A DNA stretch of 64,000 nt from Scalesia atractyloides (GCA_947069175.1 CAMTDV010000019.1:76197358-76261357), one strand, 5' to 3'. Numbered from the stretch's first letter, positions 32,767 through 43,830 are shown. The notes: generated by a model from the sequence alone, not told the origin. Numbers and translations are program-made.

Positions 32767-33220
32767 CCGTCTGTATTCTTTGATTTATGTTATAATTGTC
32801 GCTTAATTCCAATTTAGGGTTTCAAGAATCTTTTGTTTTTTATGAATGATTGATGATGATGATGATAGTTAGGGATTATTCATCTGTATTCTTTGATTTA
32901 TGTTATAATCGTTGCTTAATTCTGATTTAGGGTTTCAAGAATATTTTGTTTTTGTTGATGAATGAGTGATGATGATGATAGTTAGGGATTATTCGTCTGT
33001 ATTCTTTGATTTATGTTATAATCGTCGCTAAATTACGGTTTAGGGTTTCAAGAATCTTTTGTTTTTTATATGAATGATTGATAAAACTTCGATGAAGAGT
33101 GTCGCTTATGATGTAGTGTTTGTGTTGGCAGTGTGTGGATGCATAAAACTTCGATGAAGAGTGTGGAATTTTGTTTGAATAAGGTCCATGGATTTTTGTC
33201 GGCTTCGAGATATGATCAAG
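32767..33220 (+). pseudogene. Possible 5' exons of an unrecognised host gene, second copy
   Basis: Counterpart of 18986-19486: leader, ATG at 32720 next to a GT donor, three ~112-base intronic repeats (32767-33105) and candidate exon 33132-33220 ending before GTAGAT. A further candidate exon may start after CTAATAG at 33287. The readings of exon 2 are the same in both copies, but I could not join a long ORF across exons. Status as gene or pseudogene is open. Confidence 0.35.
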
Positions 33221-33409
33221 GTAGATCTTGTGTATACTAATTTGTTTAGCATTTGTAATGTTTGTTTAATCATATTGTTACTAATAGGGACCTTGATTCT
33301 GGTAGGGTTGCAATTGTGAAACTCATTGTCACATTGAAACGAATCGTTTGTTATTTCTATGGTTATTCGTGATGGGAGAATAATGCGCATCGCAAACTAT
33401 TCGTTTGTT

Positions 33410-33762
33410 TAGGTAGTGGGATAGCAATTTATATAAAAGACATATATTTGAATCATCAAATACTTTACTTTTTGCTTTTTAAGCATGTTAGGGAATTCAC
33501 TATTATTGTCCTTGGTTTAGCTAACTGATCATATTATTTCAAACTCTATTTGTACCGAACTGATAATACTCTTTTGTGTTACTATATATGCGGATACTGA
33601 AAATAAGAAACGGGTCAAGCCAAACAAATTTCCAATGTCCATATCCATCGTTATATCTATTCTTGAGATGGTAAATTTTGAGTGTTTTACCTAAGTCATG
33701 TGGATAATTTATAAATAATTTTGAATAATTGTTTTTTTTATGCAATGTATCTTTTCCCTTAA
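33410..33762. other. AT-rich intergenic DNA, nothing recognised
   Basis: Short ORFs only; no repeat or motif was found other than poly-T runs. Confidence 0.5.
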
Positions 33763-33770
33763 CATAGGCC

Positions 33771-33969
33771 TAGGGATGATCAAATGGTACCGGTACTAAA
33801 TTTTCATAATCAAAATATTTTCGGTATCGGTTTTTACCTTCAAATATCGTTCTGTACCTGTACCGGTAGACCGAATCGTACCAGGTATTTTTGGTACCGG
33901 TACCGGTTCGTATTTTTGAGGATTTTGGGTACGGTATTTTCGATACAGATTGTACCGAGCTCATCCCTA
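33771..33969. mobile_element. hAT-type MITE
   Basis: A 199-base element with inverted ends TAGGGATGA and TCATCCCTA and an 8-bp target duplication CATAGGCC (33763-33770, 33970-33977). TAGGGATG ends and 8-bp duplications are typical of plant hAT elements. The interior is built of GGTACCGGTA-like words and has no ORF of note. Confidence 0.85.
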
Positions 33970-34260
33970 CATAGGCCTATGGATAAATTAGAAAGAGTTT
34001 TGAATTGTTTTTTTTATCTTGACTTTGGTTGATGCTCATGACCTTACCAAAGTTTCAGTTGGTAAGTACATATAAAAAGAAATTCAGGTAACATGAAATA
34101 AGCTACTTCTAATTTAAAATTTTGAATGAATATATAGATGGTTAATCTGAAAGGATTATGCAATCTGTGCCTACATTCAAAAGGTAAATTCTAAATTTTG
34201 TTGATAAAACAATGAGTACAAAATTATTAGATTCATTTGTTTAATGGGATTTTTTTATGC

Positions 34261-34922
34261 AGCCAAACTGTAGTATCTTGGCAATATCATCAACTAATCA
34301 AGCTCTTGCTACAATAGATGAGATTAAAATGTCACGTGAGGTGGACCCCACAGGTACCCAAATGCAATTCTACATGAGTGCAAATTCTCAAACATAGTTA
34401 AGTTATTATAAAATTTATAGTTATAAGCTTGATATGTATCTTAAGAATGGATAAAAGTACATATGTAGTTGATGTAAGAAGGGGTATCCTTCAGGGTATG
34501 TTATCGGGTTTCGAGTATAGCGGGTCGTGTTGTTCAGGTTTCAGAAGTTTAATATTTAACCCAATAACCGACCCATATGTTTATCAATTAATCGGTTTCA
34601 GGTTGTTTGTATTTGGTTTAAACGGGTCGTGTTGTTCAGGTTTAGAAAGTTTAATATTTAACCCAAGAATCATAGTCTCTGACCATGGAGCTCGCCAGGT
34701 AGATTATGTTCCTGCCACCATATTTTTGTTCTGGAAGAGGTGCTTAGCATCGCTTAACGAGTATATAAAAGTATTAAACACAAAAGCACCAATTTTTGCT
34801 AAAGTTTTTGTTTGCAGGGGGTAGATGCAATTCAAGTAAGAGTACTGGTTCTGCGTGACAGAGGAATAAGGCGAGGAATGGATATTTTCAAACCTTTAGC
34901 TCTCGGTGCGCATGCGGTGATG
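34261..34922 (+). pseudogene. Glycolate oxidase-like (2-hydroxy-acid oxidase) pseudogene
   Basis: Glycolate oxidase is an FMN enzyme of photorespiration in peroxisomes. Three exon-like pieces show family traces. Near 34667-34725 is IIVSDHGARQVDYVPATI (family: IIVSNHGARQLDYVPATI). At 34818-34922, after TTTGCAG, is LRDRGIRRGMDIFKPLALGA (family: LDGGVRRGTDVFKALALGA), with the FMN-contact Asp-Gly-Gly changed. A weaker match at 34263-34397 resembles the LSSWATSSVEEVA exon. The intron before the second piece has a ~100-base duplication (34519-34666). Missing exons and altered residues make it a pseudogene. Confidence 0.6.
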
Positions 34923-35494
34923 GTAATTAACATGCAAATGGAAATATAAAATCTCAAAATTTCTTATAATCATCCTACTTATGATATCATATAACATTGT
35001 AGATTGATAGACCAATTGTATATGGGTTGGCATATAGTAAAATTTGAGAGAGAATTAACTAATTTGTAGGAGCAGCCGCCTTCTAAAAACATAGGCGGCG
35101 ACATTGGTAGCGTGTTTAATGAGATTGGATCTATAACAATGATGATTTCGTGGAAAGCACGGGTTATGGTTGGAAGGATTAAGGAACATGTTTGATGAGG
35201 TTGAAGGTGTTTCTTTGTACAATTGGATTGAATATGAATCATCTTATATTTAAGTAGGGTTTGTATATAAATTTGGTGTGGAATAAAATCATTGTTTACC
35301 GTCCAAAAAAAGTAGTTTTCTTCTTTATTTATTTTTTGTTGCTTTGAAAAGTAGTTCTGATGTTGCATATGACAAAGGTTCATAGTTTGGGCCTATTTAG
35401 TGTGTTTGCACCCATTATGTCACTATGTAAAACGGTGCTTTGTTTGTATTTTATTTTATTTATATACTTAATGTTTATCTAAAAATAATAGGAT
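34923..35494. other. Non-coding stretch upstream of a Helitron end
   Basis: No gene recognised. By position it could be part of the Helitron that ends at 35532. Confidence 0.4.
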
Positions 35495-35504
35495 TTTGGT
35501 TGAA

Positions 35505-35532
35505 ACCGCGTTTAATGCGGGCATTAGCCTAG
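35505..35532 (+). mobile_element. Helitron 3' terminus (plus strand)
   Basis: The hairpin CCGCGTTTAATGCGG (35506-35520) is followed by GCATTAGC and CTAG, then T, the expected Helitron 3' end and insertion context. The body would extend leftwards and might include the glycolate-oxidase-like pseudogene; the 5' TC end was not identified. Confidence 0.55.
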
Positions 35533-35939
35533 TAAATAAATATACATTATACACGCATAAATAGTAAAATTTTGGATACGCTGCCAAATCTGAAATGTGA
35601 TAAATAGAGCCGCCTCTTCATTTGAAAATAAAATTTCATCGCAGGTGGTTTTCATTTTGTTATGATAGAACTACTATGTTTAGCTATTTTGATATAGTTG
35701 TGGACAACTTGTTTTAAGATTGTTTTGGACAGCTTTTCGCTTCTTGTGAACCGTAGACTAGCAACTTATTTTGGACAGTTCTATCGTGAAGATAAGAGAT
35801 CATGTACAAGAGAGAATTATTGTACGAAGTGTAGGAGACAAGCTCAACCATTTATCTCTCAAGATCAATGGCTCAAAACTAGGTGGTGGCATTTTCGTAA
35901 ATATAAGGTTCAAACAATTGAAGAAACAAATAGAGAAAA

Positions 35940-36745
35940 GGTTTCTGGTCCTTTCTCACTTGTACTTTTTCCCCTTAATTTCCAAATGGCTAAAACTTTT
36001 TCATATGTTAATATTTTTTTTTAAAAAGATTATACCGTATTAACAAGCATTTCATTCTTTTTAATTCGAGCAACCTATTGCTATAGTTTTCTTGAAAAAA
36101 ATATTACATATGATTTTGATAAAATACGATACTCATACTTGATGATTACGTGATTTTGAATACCCAACACATGACTACATGATTTTGAATATTCATATAC
36201 AGTTGATTTCATTTATATTATAATGTGAAACCACACTAAGTGATTACGTAATTACGTAACAATAGTTAACTATGTATTATTACGTAAAAACGTGATTTTG
36301 AATACCAATTTCGTGATTACATAATTTCATTATACTATATTTTATTGTAGCTACACTAAGTGATTACGTTATAAATATAATTGTAATAACATCAATTATA
36401 ACAAATCATATTGAATATGTAATCAGGTAATGGATTTATATTGAACGTGTAATCATGTAATGGTTTATGTAGAATGTGTAATCACGTAATAGGTATTCAA
36501 AATCACGTAGTCATGTGCTCGGTATTCAAAATCACATAATCACGTAATGAACTAATGGGTATTCAAAATCATGTAATTTTTTAAGAAAACTATAGCAATA
36601 TGCTGCTTGAATTAAAGAAAATGAAATGCTTGTTAATACGGTGTAATTTTTTTTAAAAATATTAACGTATGAAAAAGTTATAGCCGTTTGAAAATCAAGA
36701 GGGAAAATGGTTTTAAGTGAGATTTGACTAAATTACCCTTCAAAC
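35940..36745. mobile_element. Foldback element with ~180-base inverted arms
   Basis: The left arm 35940-36120 and right arm 36560-36745 are imperfect inverted copies (shared words include GTATTAACAAGCATTTCATT and CTATAGTTTTCTT). Between them, words such as CACGTGATTTTGAATAC, ATCACGTAAT and ATTCAAAATCACGTA recur in both directions. No transposase. The ends and target duplication could not be fixed. Confidence 0.6.
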
Positions 36746-37596
36746 CAATGCCACTTATCATACTCTACATGTCACGTACACTTCGTGTGAAAGAGTGTCT
36801 TGTAGAGATCCCTTCTCCTATTGTGAAATGGCACTTTGGCATCAACTATTTTTCTTTATAATTATATGTTGTAGTAATTTAATGTTTTTTTCTTTTGCAT
36901 CATGGATTGATTGATCAAAATAAAATACTAGATTTGATGAATAAAAAATAAAAGAAATAGAATAAGAAATAAAAATGGATTTATTGAAAAAAAAGTCTTA
37001 TATGTTAATTAAAAGAAGAGGTAAATAAAAAAATAAACGAAAAACACCATTTAGCAAAATGGTTTTCAAGAAATACAAAATAGTAAAATATTCTTTTTAC
37101 CAACACTATAAAACCTCGCATATGTAAATTCTCAAAAACATATGCTTACACGATTCAACTTTTGGTACTTGAAACACTTTTTAAAATGACATAACATTTT
37201 TGTGATTTACAAATATATCGTTACCAGGTGTTTTATTATCTCCTTTGATGTTCATTACATTCCGCTATAACATTTGGTATTCCCACTAGTTGATATTAAT
37301 AATGTAAAGGAGCACAAAGTCATTCGTCTGTCCATATGTCGTGCTGATTTCCTCCATGGATGTATGCACGATGTCTCTATATCTGTCGAATGGTTTTCTT
37401 TTAGTAATATCTTTATTGTATTTTTATGTAAAAAACAAATAACAATTAAGTTTTTCGTTTTTTTGTTTGTGACTCGTATGGTTTAGGATGATAATGCTCC
37501 AAGTTGATGTCCTTCTCTTCCACCACCACTAGTAAACTCTTACTATTTCTATATATATCCTTCCACCCATAAATTCTGAAATTCCCATCTCAAAAC
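36746..37596. other. AT-rich intergenic DNA, nothing recognised
   Basis: Only short unsupported ORFs. Confidence 0.5.
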
Positions 37597-38206
37597 CATG
37601 GATGATTTTTTGATTATGTCACCTTGCACTTCTTCTTCTTCTTCTTCTCTTCTCTTCTTCCTCCATCGTTTCCTTCTCCCATCACCACCATGAAAACACA
37701 CCCACTCCTCCGGTGGCTGCTTTAGTACCATAAGCGAACGGTCTGGGTTCCTTTGCTGATAGGGCGGGTGAGTTGCCGGAAGAGGAGAGGACGACCATTG
37801 TTGATCGTGAGAACCTCAACAAGCAGTTCTACACCCTCTTGTCGGCGGTCCCAAATGTCTCCAAGATGGACAAGGCGTCGTTGCTGTGTGTTAAATCAAC
37901 CAACTGAAACAAAAAGTTGAAGAACTCGAATCAGAGTTGGAAATGAGCGACAGTCCCAAGACAAAGGTTAATAAAAATATAGAAGTGAAAACGGTGGGTG
38001 AATATGCGATTATAAGAGTGCAGTCAGCAAACAACGATTGGCCGGAGTTGAAACTGATGTTGGCGTTGGGGAAGATGGAAGCCAAAATCCAGCATGCAAC
38101 CATGTCGTGTGTTGATGGCGTTATGTTTCAAGATTTTGTCGCTAAGATCCCCGGTGCCACAGAAGATGAAGTCAAGGCTTATCTTCATACCAGATTAAAC
38201 AAGTAA
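37597..38206 (+). pseudogene. MYC-type bHLH transcription factor pseudogene
   Basis: An ATG at 37597 gives MDDFLIMSPCTSSSSSS, like the start of MYC2/bHLH14-type factors. Most of the N-terminal activation part is then absent. From about 37810 the helix-loop-helix appears (NLNKQFYTLLSAVPNVSKMDKASLL), but the basic DNA-contact region before it is degraded. After a frameshift near 37890 it continues as LKQKVEELESELEMSDSP and an ACT-like C-terminal domain (NIEVKTVGEYAIIRVQS, HATMSCVDGVMFQD, ending LHTRLNK). The full family is 400-600 residues. The large deletion and frameshift make it a pseudogene. Confidence 0.75.
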
Positions 38207-38302
38207 TTAATTAGTATGTGATTCAAACTTTATTGCACATGTTTATCCCCTGGTCCTTTTGTCTGATACTTTAATATTTGAATAAGTCAAGAGGATAGGG
38301 TG

Positions 38303-38999
38303 TGTCGACGAAGGTCCCAGCCAGATTGGGCCTCCTCGTCTTAGGCTATCGCATTAAGTCTAAGGACAGACCCATTACACAATCTCTGAAGCCCAGTGAT
38401 TCCTAAATTAAGCCTACCTCTACATGATCGTCTTCTCCAAGCCAAAGGCATTTAATGCCTGCAATCTGATATGACCTTCAAGCCGGAACAAGTACGATGT
38501 AGGTGCAGAGGGCATTTAATGAGAAAGGCATCTCTCCATCAGAAAGGAGACACGTATCCTCGAAGACCAGGCACCAGCCTGGCCTCTACCGTTATCGTTA
38601 GATGATCTTGGGACTTCCCCAAGATGATAAGAGGATCTCTCTCTCTCTCTCTTATATATATATGATCTGATAAAGGAACAGCAAGGTATGCAGTCAATAC
38701 ATACACATTAATCACTCTTGCATTTAATATGAGAAACACATTTACTCCGGACATTCTCCGGATCACATTTAATACAGTAGGGTTCACACCTGGAATACTC
38801 CGGCTATCTCTACTACCCAGAAAAGCTCCAATTTCCGGCAAGTTTACTTACTCTCATGCCGGAGCTTGGTCACGGATCCCCCCCTCGGGGCCCTCCATGA
38901 CGAGGCTAACGGTTTATTCTTTTATAGCACATCAAGAAAACTCAACCAGACGCCAGCGAATCACACGGACCTTCTCACTCGAAGCTTAGGGATTCGACA
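38303..38999 (+). repeat. 5' LTR of the Tat-type element
   Basis: TGTCGACGAAGG to GATTCGACA, matching 60460-61079. It includes a (CT)n run followed by TATATATATA at 38636-38662, which could hold a TATA box. The right LTR has a shortened version of that run and lacks about 40 bases before it. Confidence 0.88.
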
Positions 39000-39018
39000 T
39001 TGGCACCATCCGTGGGAC
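39000..39018 (+). other. Primer-binding site region of the Tat-type element
   Basis: TTGGCACCATCCGTGGGAC follows the 5' LTR directly. It resembles the TTGGCGCCGTCTGTGGG-type site of RIRE2-like elements, for which a tRNA-Arg primer has been proposed. It differs from the Met-type site of the other elements here. Confidence 0.6.
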
Positions 39019-39093
39019 CTCTGTCATCAGAGATATCCCAGCAAGAACTCTAGACGTTTGGTAGTAATTATAACTCAATAAAATAACACCAAC

Positions 39094-40560
39094 AATGACG
39101 ACGTTGCTTCCGGATGACTCCCAACTCTCTAAGGCCACAGCAATGATGGAAAAACCAGTCACCGTCTAAAATGTAGATGACAGGTATGACAGCGCCAACG
39201 ACAAAGAGCCATCTCCCAAAAAGAGTGACATTACCCTAGAGTTCATACAGAGAAACAAGGATGAGTTACGAAAACAACTCAACGACTTGGAAAAGACAGA
39301 GAGATTGGAGAGCCTTCGTTCTAAACTCAATATTGAAACCTTCCAACTGTAACAATGTTGCTCAAGACCCTTTAACCACTTTCATGACGGTACTCAGGTA
39401 GATGACCGCAGAAGAAAGGGCCGTAGTGATGGACTAGAAAGAAGGTGACAAGGAGAAGGAAGGACTGAAAGATGACAATAGTAAGGCTGACAACGTACTG
39501 GACATACCATATTTTCCCAAAGACTTGGCAGGAGTTTCCAAGTTCACTAAGCGAATAGCCGAGGCGCCACTGCCTCCAAAGCTTAAACCTCCCAGCAACC
39601 TGGACAGGTACGATGGGACCAGAGACCTCGAGGATCATCTTCATGCCTTCTGGGGAGCTGGACAGGTGGGCTGGTGGTCCATGCCTACTTGGTGTCATAT
39701 ATTTGTACAAACCTTGACGGAGGGAGCTCGCCTCTGGTTCGACAGTCTCCTGGCAGGGAGTGTAGACAGTTATGAAGACTTATGTGAAAAGTTCCTTAGG
39801 AACTTTAACCAACCAAAGAAGGTGGTCAAGAATCTCACTGAAATCATGCATATACGCCAAAGGGATAATGAGCGTGTGGACCAATACATGGAAAGGTTTG
39901 TGAAAGAAAGCATGAACATCAAGGGAGTCCCTGAGGTGATGAAAATTAGTAGTTTCATCAACAGTCTGAAGCATACCCATCTGTGTGAAAAACTGGGAGA
40001 AGAGTGTCCTGAAACATTCAACTCCCTCATAGCAAAATCATAGCATTTGTCAGAGGAAAGACACTAGCAACAAGGCTAAGGAACTGGACACTAGCTCCAG
40101 GAGACTATCCTCAGCACCTCGGATGCAAGAAAAAAGGTAACCTTTACCCCAAAAAATCTCTATATGATAGGATGAATGGTGATAGACAAAAGCCCACATT
40201 CTCCCCTTACAGTCCCAGGGGGAGGGGACCAGCTCCTTTTTGTGATAGCTTCACCCATTTGACAAAAAACCCCTAGTGAGATACTAGCAACGGAGAGAAT
40301 AAAGAACTCTTTCCCAAAACCCCCACCCCTGAAACCAGGACATAACCTTATCCAAACGAATACTGTGAATTCCATAAGGGGTGCGGACACAAAACAGATG
40401 ACTGCATGTATTTGAAAAGGGAAATCAAATCAGCAGTAAAAACGGGAAAACTATCTCATTTGGTAAAAGAAATAAAAGAGGGAGGGGGTAGAAAGGGAAA
40501 GGACACTAAGGTAGTGGAACAGGAGAGAAGTTTTGTAGACATAATCAGAAGAAGGGACGA
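39094..40560 (+). pseudogene. gag of the Tat-type element
   Basis: Begins MTTLLPDDSQLSKA at 39094 and is soon broken by stops. The main open part, 39525-40043, has the Tat-type capsid: LPPKLKPPSNLDRYDGTRDL, DHLHAFWGA, EGARLWFDSLLAGSVDSYED, FNQPKKVVKNLTEIMHIRQR and MERFVKESMNIKGVPE. Downstream near 40357 is the knuckle CEFHKGCGHKTDDCMYLKREI, characteristic of the lineage. Several stops lie between the parts. Confidence 0.82.
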
Positions 40561-40639
40561 GCATAACATAACCTGAAGTGTTAAAGCTAGGATTACCCTC
40601 AGATTGTATGAGGGTGCCCATACTTATGCCCCACCTAGA

Positions 40640-41162
40640 GGACCATGAAACTAAAAGCTCCCCCTCAATATCTCGGCCAAGATAGCTGGGCACAAGGTGG
40701 CACGTATACACGTGGACGGGGGAGTGGGGTAGAAGTGATATACGGACATTGTTTCTTAAGGTTCGACAGGGACATAAGGGATAGGCTGGAGGAAGACTCC
40801 ATACCCCTGGTTGGGTTCAACAACAGTGTGTCACACCCTTTGGGAAAAATTAGACTCCGTTTACTATCGGAGTTGGGGACAGGGTAAAGACTAGTGATTT
40901 GACATTCACAGTGATAAGATCCCCTTCTAAATACAATGCCATACTGGGAAGACCAGGCATTGGGGAACTAAAGCCCAAGCGTCAACCCCTCATGGAGCCC
41001 TAGTATTTCAGACGCCCAAGGGACTGGTCTGGGTGAAGTCTTCCTACGAAGTAGTGTCTCAGTTTCTGAGGAAATGCGGCAAAGAAGGCCAAGGAAGAGG
41101 GAATAGAAGAATGAGTCCTGAACGAGAGGTTCCCAGAGCAGACTGTGCAGTGGGGGCACACC
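40640..41162 (+). pseudogene. Protease region of the Tat-type element, cut by an insertion
   Basis: The readings contain IRDRLEEDSIPLVGFNNSVS, PLGKIRL and, in another frame, KYNAILGRPGIGELKA and TPHGALVFQTPKGLVW, the usual pattern of Tat-type proteases. The reading is frameshifted and is interrupted at 41163-41167 (TGAGT) by the inner gypsy element. The catalytic DTG/DSG motif was not located in frame. Confidence 0.65.
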
Positions 41163-41650
41163 TGAGTTGTAACAACTCGGAAATTGTTGTTATTTTATTT
41201 TCCGTTTATTCTGTTTGTATCTATCGTTGTACTCCGAGATTCATTTATGGAAAAGTTTATGCTAAATAATTATGTTTTGTCACAATAATATCGCATCTAA
41301 TCACTTATTAAACTTAACACTAATTCTAACGCAATCACAAGTAACTGTGTTACTTTAATAGCCGAGTGTGTTGTTGTACAATAACCACTTGTGCCATCGC
41401 ACCGCTCATCTCATCGCATCACAAAACGTAGTTAATTATGTGGAATTATGTTTTATATGTGTTATGTTTGTTTATGTTATGGTTTACTATCGCTAAAACG
41501 CTCACGCGCTCACGCAACTCGCTCCCTCTCAATTCAATGATAATATAACGCTTAACGCTTCGCTAAAACGCTTAATATAACAATCTAGTAGGACTGAATC
41601 GCTAAACGAACACTTAAAGCGAAAATAACGAACAAAACTTAGCTTCTAGG

Positions 41651-41835
41651 CCAAGTTCGGCCGAACTTGGTAACACCAAGTTCGCCCAACTTGCTCAGAC
41701 TACAAAATCACCATAATATATCCTAAGTTCGCTCGAACTTACATCATTCAAGCAGAACTGGCCAAGTTCGCCCGAACTTGTGCCAATTTCGCTTGAAATG
41801 ATGACAAATTCGGCCGAACTTGATCCAAATCAGCC
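41651..41835. repeat. Palindrome cluster 1 (AAGTTCGnnCGAACTT)
   Basis: Begins with a perfect 20-base palindrome, CCAAGTTCGGCCGAACTTGG (41651-41670), and continues with full or decayed copies near 41722, 41764, 41787 and 41804. The matching cluster in the 3' LTR is 49903-50080, again opening with the perfect palindrome. Confidence 0.85.
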
Positions 41836-42244
41836 TATTTCCTTTTCTCCTATAAATACTCCGCTCCTCTCCTTATTTGAACTTGTTGCTAAGTCGCCGA
41901 CCCGAAACCGAGAACCTTCGATTTCCAAGTAAGAAACAACTCGTTTTCAAGCTACAACAACGTTTTACAATGATTTTGCACAAGGTTATACCTTCTATTT
42001 CATCAAAACTCTTCTGTTTACGAAAATATTCATCTTTTATGCAAAATTCTGTTTTTCAGTTAGATCTATACTTAGATCTAAGTAAAACCCTTTTAAACAT
42101 CGATTTTCACACAAATTCGGACTAAATGAAGTATGTTTCGTTCACTTTGAAGTGGAACGAGGCATTGTCAAGCAAGAAATCAGATCCAGAAGCACAAGGA
42201 CGGTATTTCGTCTTACACAAACTGGACTAACTCGAACGAACTGC

Positions 42245-42715
42245 AAGTTCGCCCAGATTAGTCCAAGTTTCTGTAAAATGGCTAAACTCGTTCCAAAAGA
42301 CCTCTCCAGCCTAAGTTTTACTCAGTGACTTAAGGTTGGAGGGATGGACACTGATTTCCTCAGCAAACAACGCGAGAACGCACGATTTGGATGCCAAAAC
42401 AGTCAAGTTCGCTAGGAAAACCTCAAGTTCGCCCGAACTTGTCACCAGAATGGTGACCAAGTTCGCCCGGACTTGCCTAAAACCTCAACAATTCAGACAA
42501 GTTTGTCCAATTCAAAAGAGAATTAAACAAAGTTCGCCCGAACTTGTATTAAACCTCAGCAAATATGGCAAGTTCGCACGAACTTGTCCAGTTTCTCAGG
42601 AAACCAGACAAGTTCGCCCGAACTTGTACCTCCAGTGAGTCAAAACAGTCAAGTTCGCCCGAACTTGTACCAAATCCAGGAGATTTGGTACAACTTCGCT
42701 AACTTGTCTACTGTT
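42245..42715. repeat. Palindrome cluster 2 (AAGTTCGnnCGAACTT)
   Basis: At least five full copies (near 42429, 42531, 42569, 42610 and 42650) plus half-sites, spaced about 35-100 bases apart with unrelated sequence between. The 3' LTR counterpart is 50510-50965. The spacing is uneven and the intervals are partly alike, so this is not a simple tandem repeat. Confidence 0.85.
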
Positions 42716-43526
42716 CCTTCAACCAGTTAATAGTTTCAGCATTTCGGAAGACTGATGCACTTCTGTTCGCTTACAGGCTGATCCGGCGCTCTCCTCAACT
42801 CACCTCAGATCCGTCTCTCTCTCTAAACGCACCAACTGTTAGTATACTTGAACCCTTTTCACGCTTAAACGCACTTTTGGGTGTCAATAGTCAATCAAAT
42901 CACATCACACAATCTCAAACGCTTATTCGCAATCCCGCTAATACTTGACTATACGTGAAATCTGCTGAATTGTATGTGTTACTTGATTGCTTGTACGCCA
43001 CCCTTAACATGATAGCTTGCGAGAGGTTGACCTACCACCCGGAGGCCCGGGGTTGTTAAGGCTCGCATATTTATTTCTAATTTATTTTCTCTTTAGGATG
43101 TGGACACTTGTTCGCATGCCTCTCACTCGCGGTTTGTTGGTTTACTTGAACCTAAGTAGATACATAGTTCACATCCCTAACGAAATGTCATGCGGTGTAT
43201 GCTAAACGCTTTTTATATCTATTATGTACGCAAACTTGTATGCTCACCTTTACTTAATTGTATTGACGTTTTATTTTAACATATGTGGCAGGTTGAGGAT
43301 ATTTGCTACGGATGCTCTGATTTAGGATTGCCTTTAGAAAATCATGTAATGAATCTAGGGAAGATCGAACTTGATATGTTTTTAGGGATATTATATTTTG
43401 TAATGATTGAACGTGAAATATTGGTTAATTGTATGGGAAGTTGACTATTTAAAATATTGCATGATTAGTCGTTATGGAATTTCTCTACGCCCCGATGTTT
43501 CCGCTATCGGTTGGGGTGTGACAGAT

Positions 43527-43539
43527 TGGTATCAGAGCC
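43527..43539 (+). other. Primer-binding site (initiator tRNA-Met type)
   Basis: TGGTATCAGAGCC three bases after the 5' LTR end. Confidence 0.92.
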
Positions 43540-43635
43540 ATAACTACAGGGAAATTAGGTAGAACTGCCATGTTTGACCTAGTCTATAGTTAGGATACCA
43601 AATCAGACCGTTATGCATCGATTAAACGCGCGAAA

Positions 43636-43830
43636 CTAAAACGCACTGACAAGTTCGCCCGAAGTTGGGGCAAGTTCTCTCGAACCAGATCAAGTTCGCC
43701 CGAACTTGATCACGTTCGCCCGAACTTTACCCAAGTTCGCCCGAAGTTGCCAGTTCCCTCTCAACACATAAACAAGTTCGCTCGAGGAGTCAAGTTCGCC
43801 CGAAGTTGAACAACTTCACCCGAACTTGAT
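43636..43830. repeat. Palindrome cluster in the leader between LTR and gag
   Basis: At least one full AAGTTCGCCCGAACTT copy (near 43692) and several variants with a mismatched right arm (CGAAGTT) lie within 200 bases, just inside the element. The motif is thus not confined to the LTR. Confidence 0.8.

Larger units (their letters stand above)
29636..33409. repeat. Flank copy R2 of the segmental duplication
   Basis: Starts with ATATT and follows R1 (17510-19666) to the same GCGCATCGCAAACTAT, then continues uninterrupted into TCGTTTGTTTAGG where R1 breaks off. R2 thus shows the original continuity and R1 the truncated version. It carries the Mutator insertion 30826-32450 that R1 lacks. Confidence 0.85.
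41168..43523 (+). repeat. 5' LTR of the nested gypsy element
   Basis: 2,356 bases, TGTAACAACTCGG to GGGGTGTGACA. It includes two clusters of the AAGTTCGnnCGAACTT palindrome (41651-41835 and 42245-42715), a TATAAATA at 41852 as a possible TATA box, and a GC-rich CCCGGAGGCCCGGGG near 43038 conserved in all LTRs of this family here. Confidence 0.9.

Noticed and set aside
35698..36043. Overlapping 90- and 108-codon ORFs
   Set aside because: Neither shows a recognised domain and their 3' part runs into the foldback arm.
41651..42715. Regularly recurring palindromes considered as a CRISPR array
   Set aside because: Units are uneven in spacing, repeats are imperfect, the host is a plant and the array is within LTRs.
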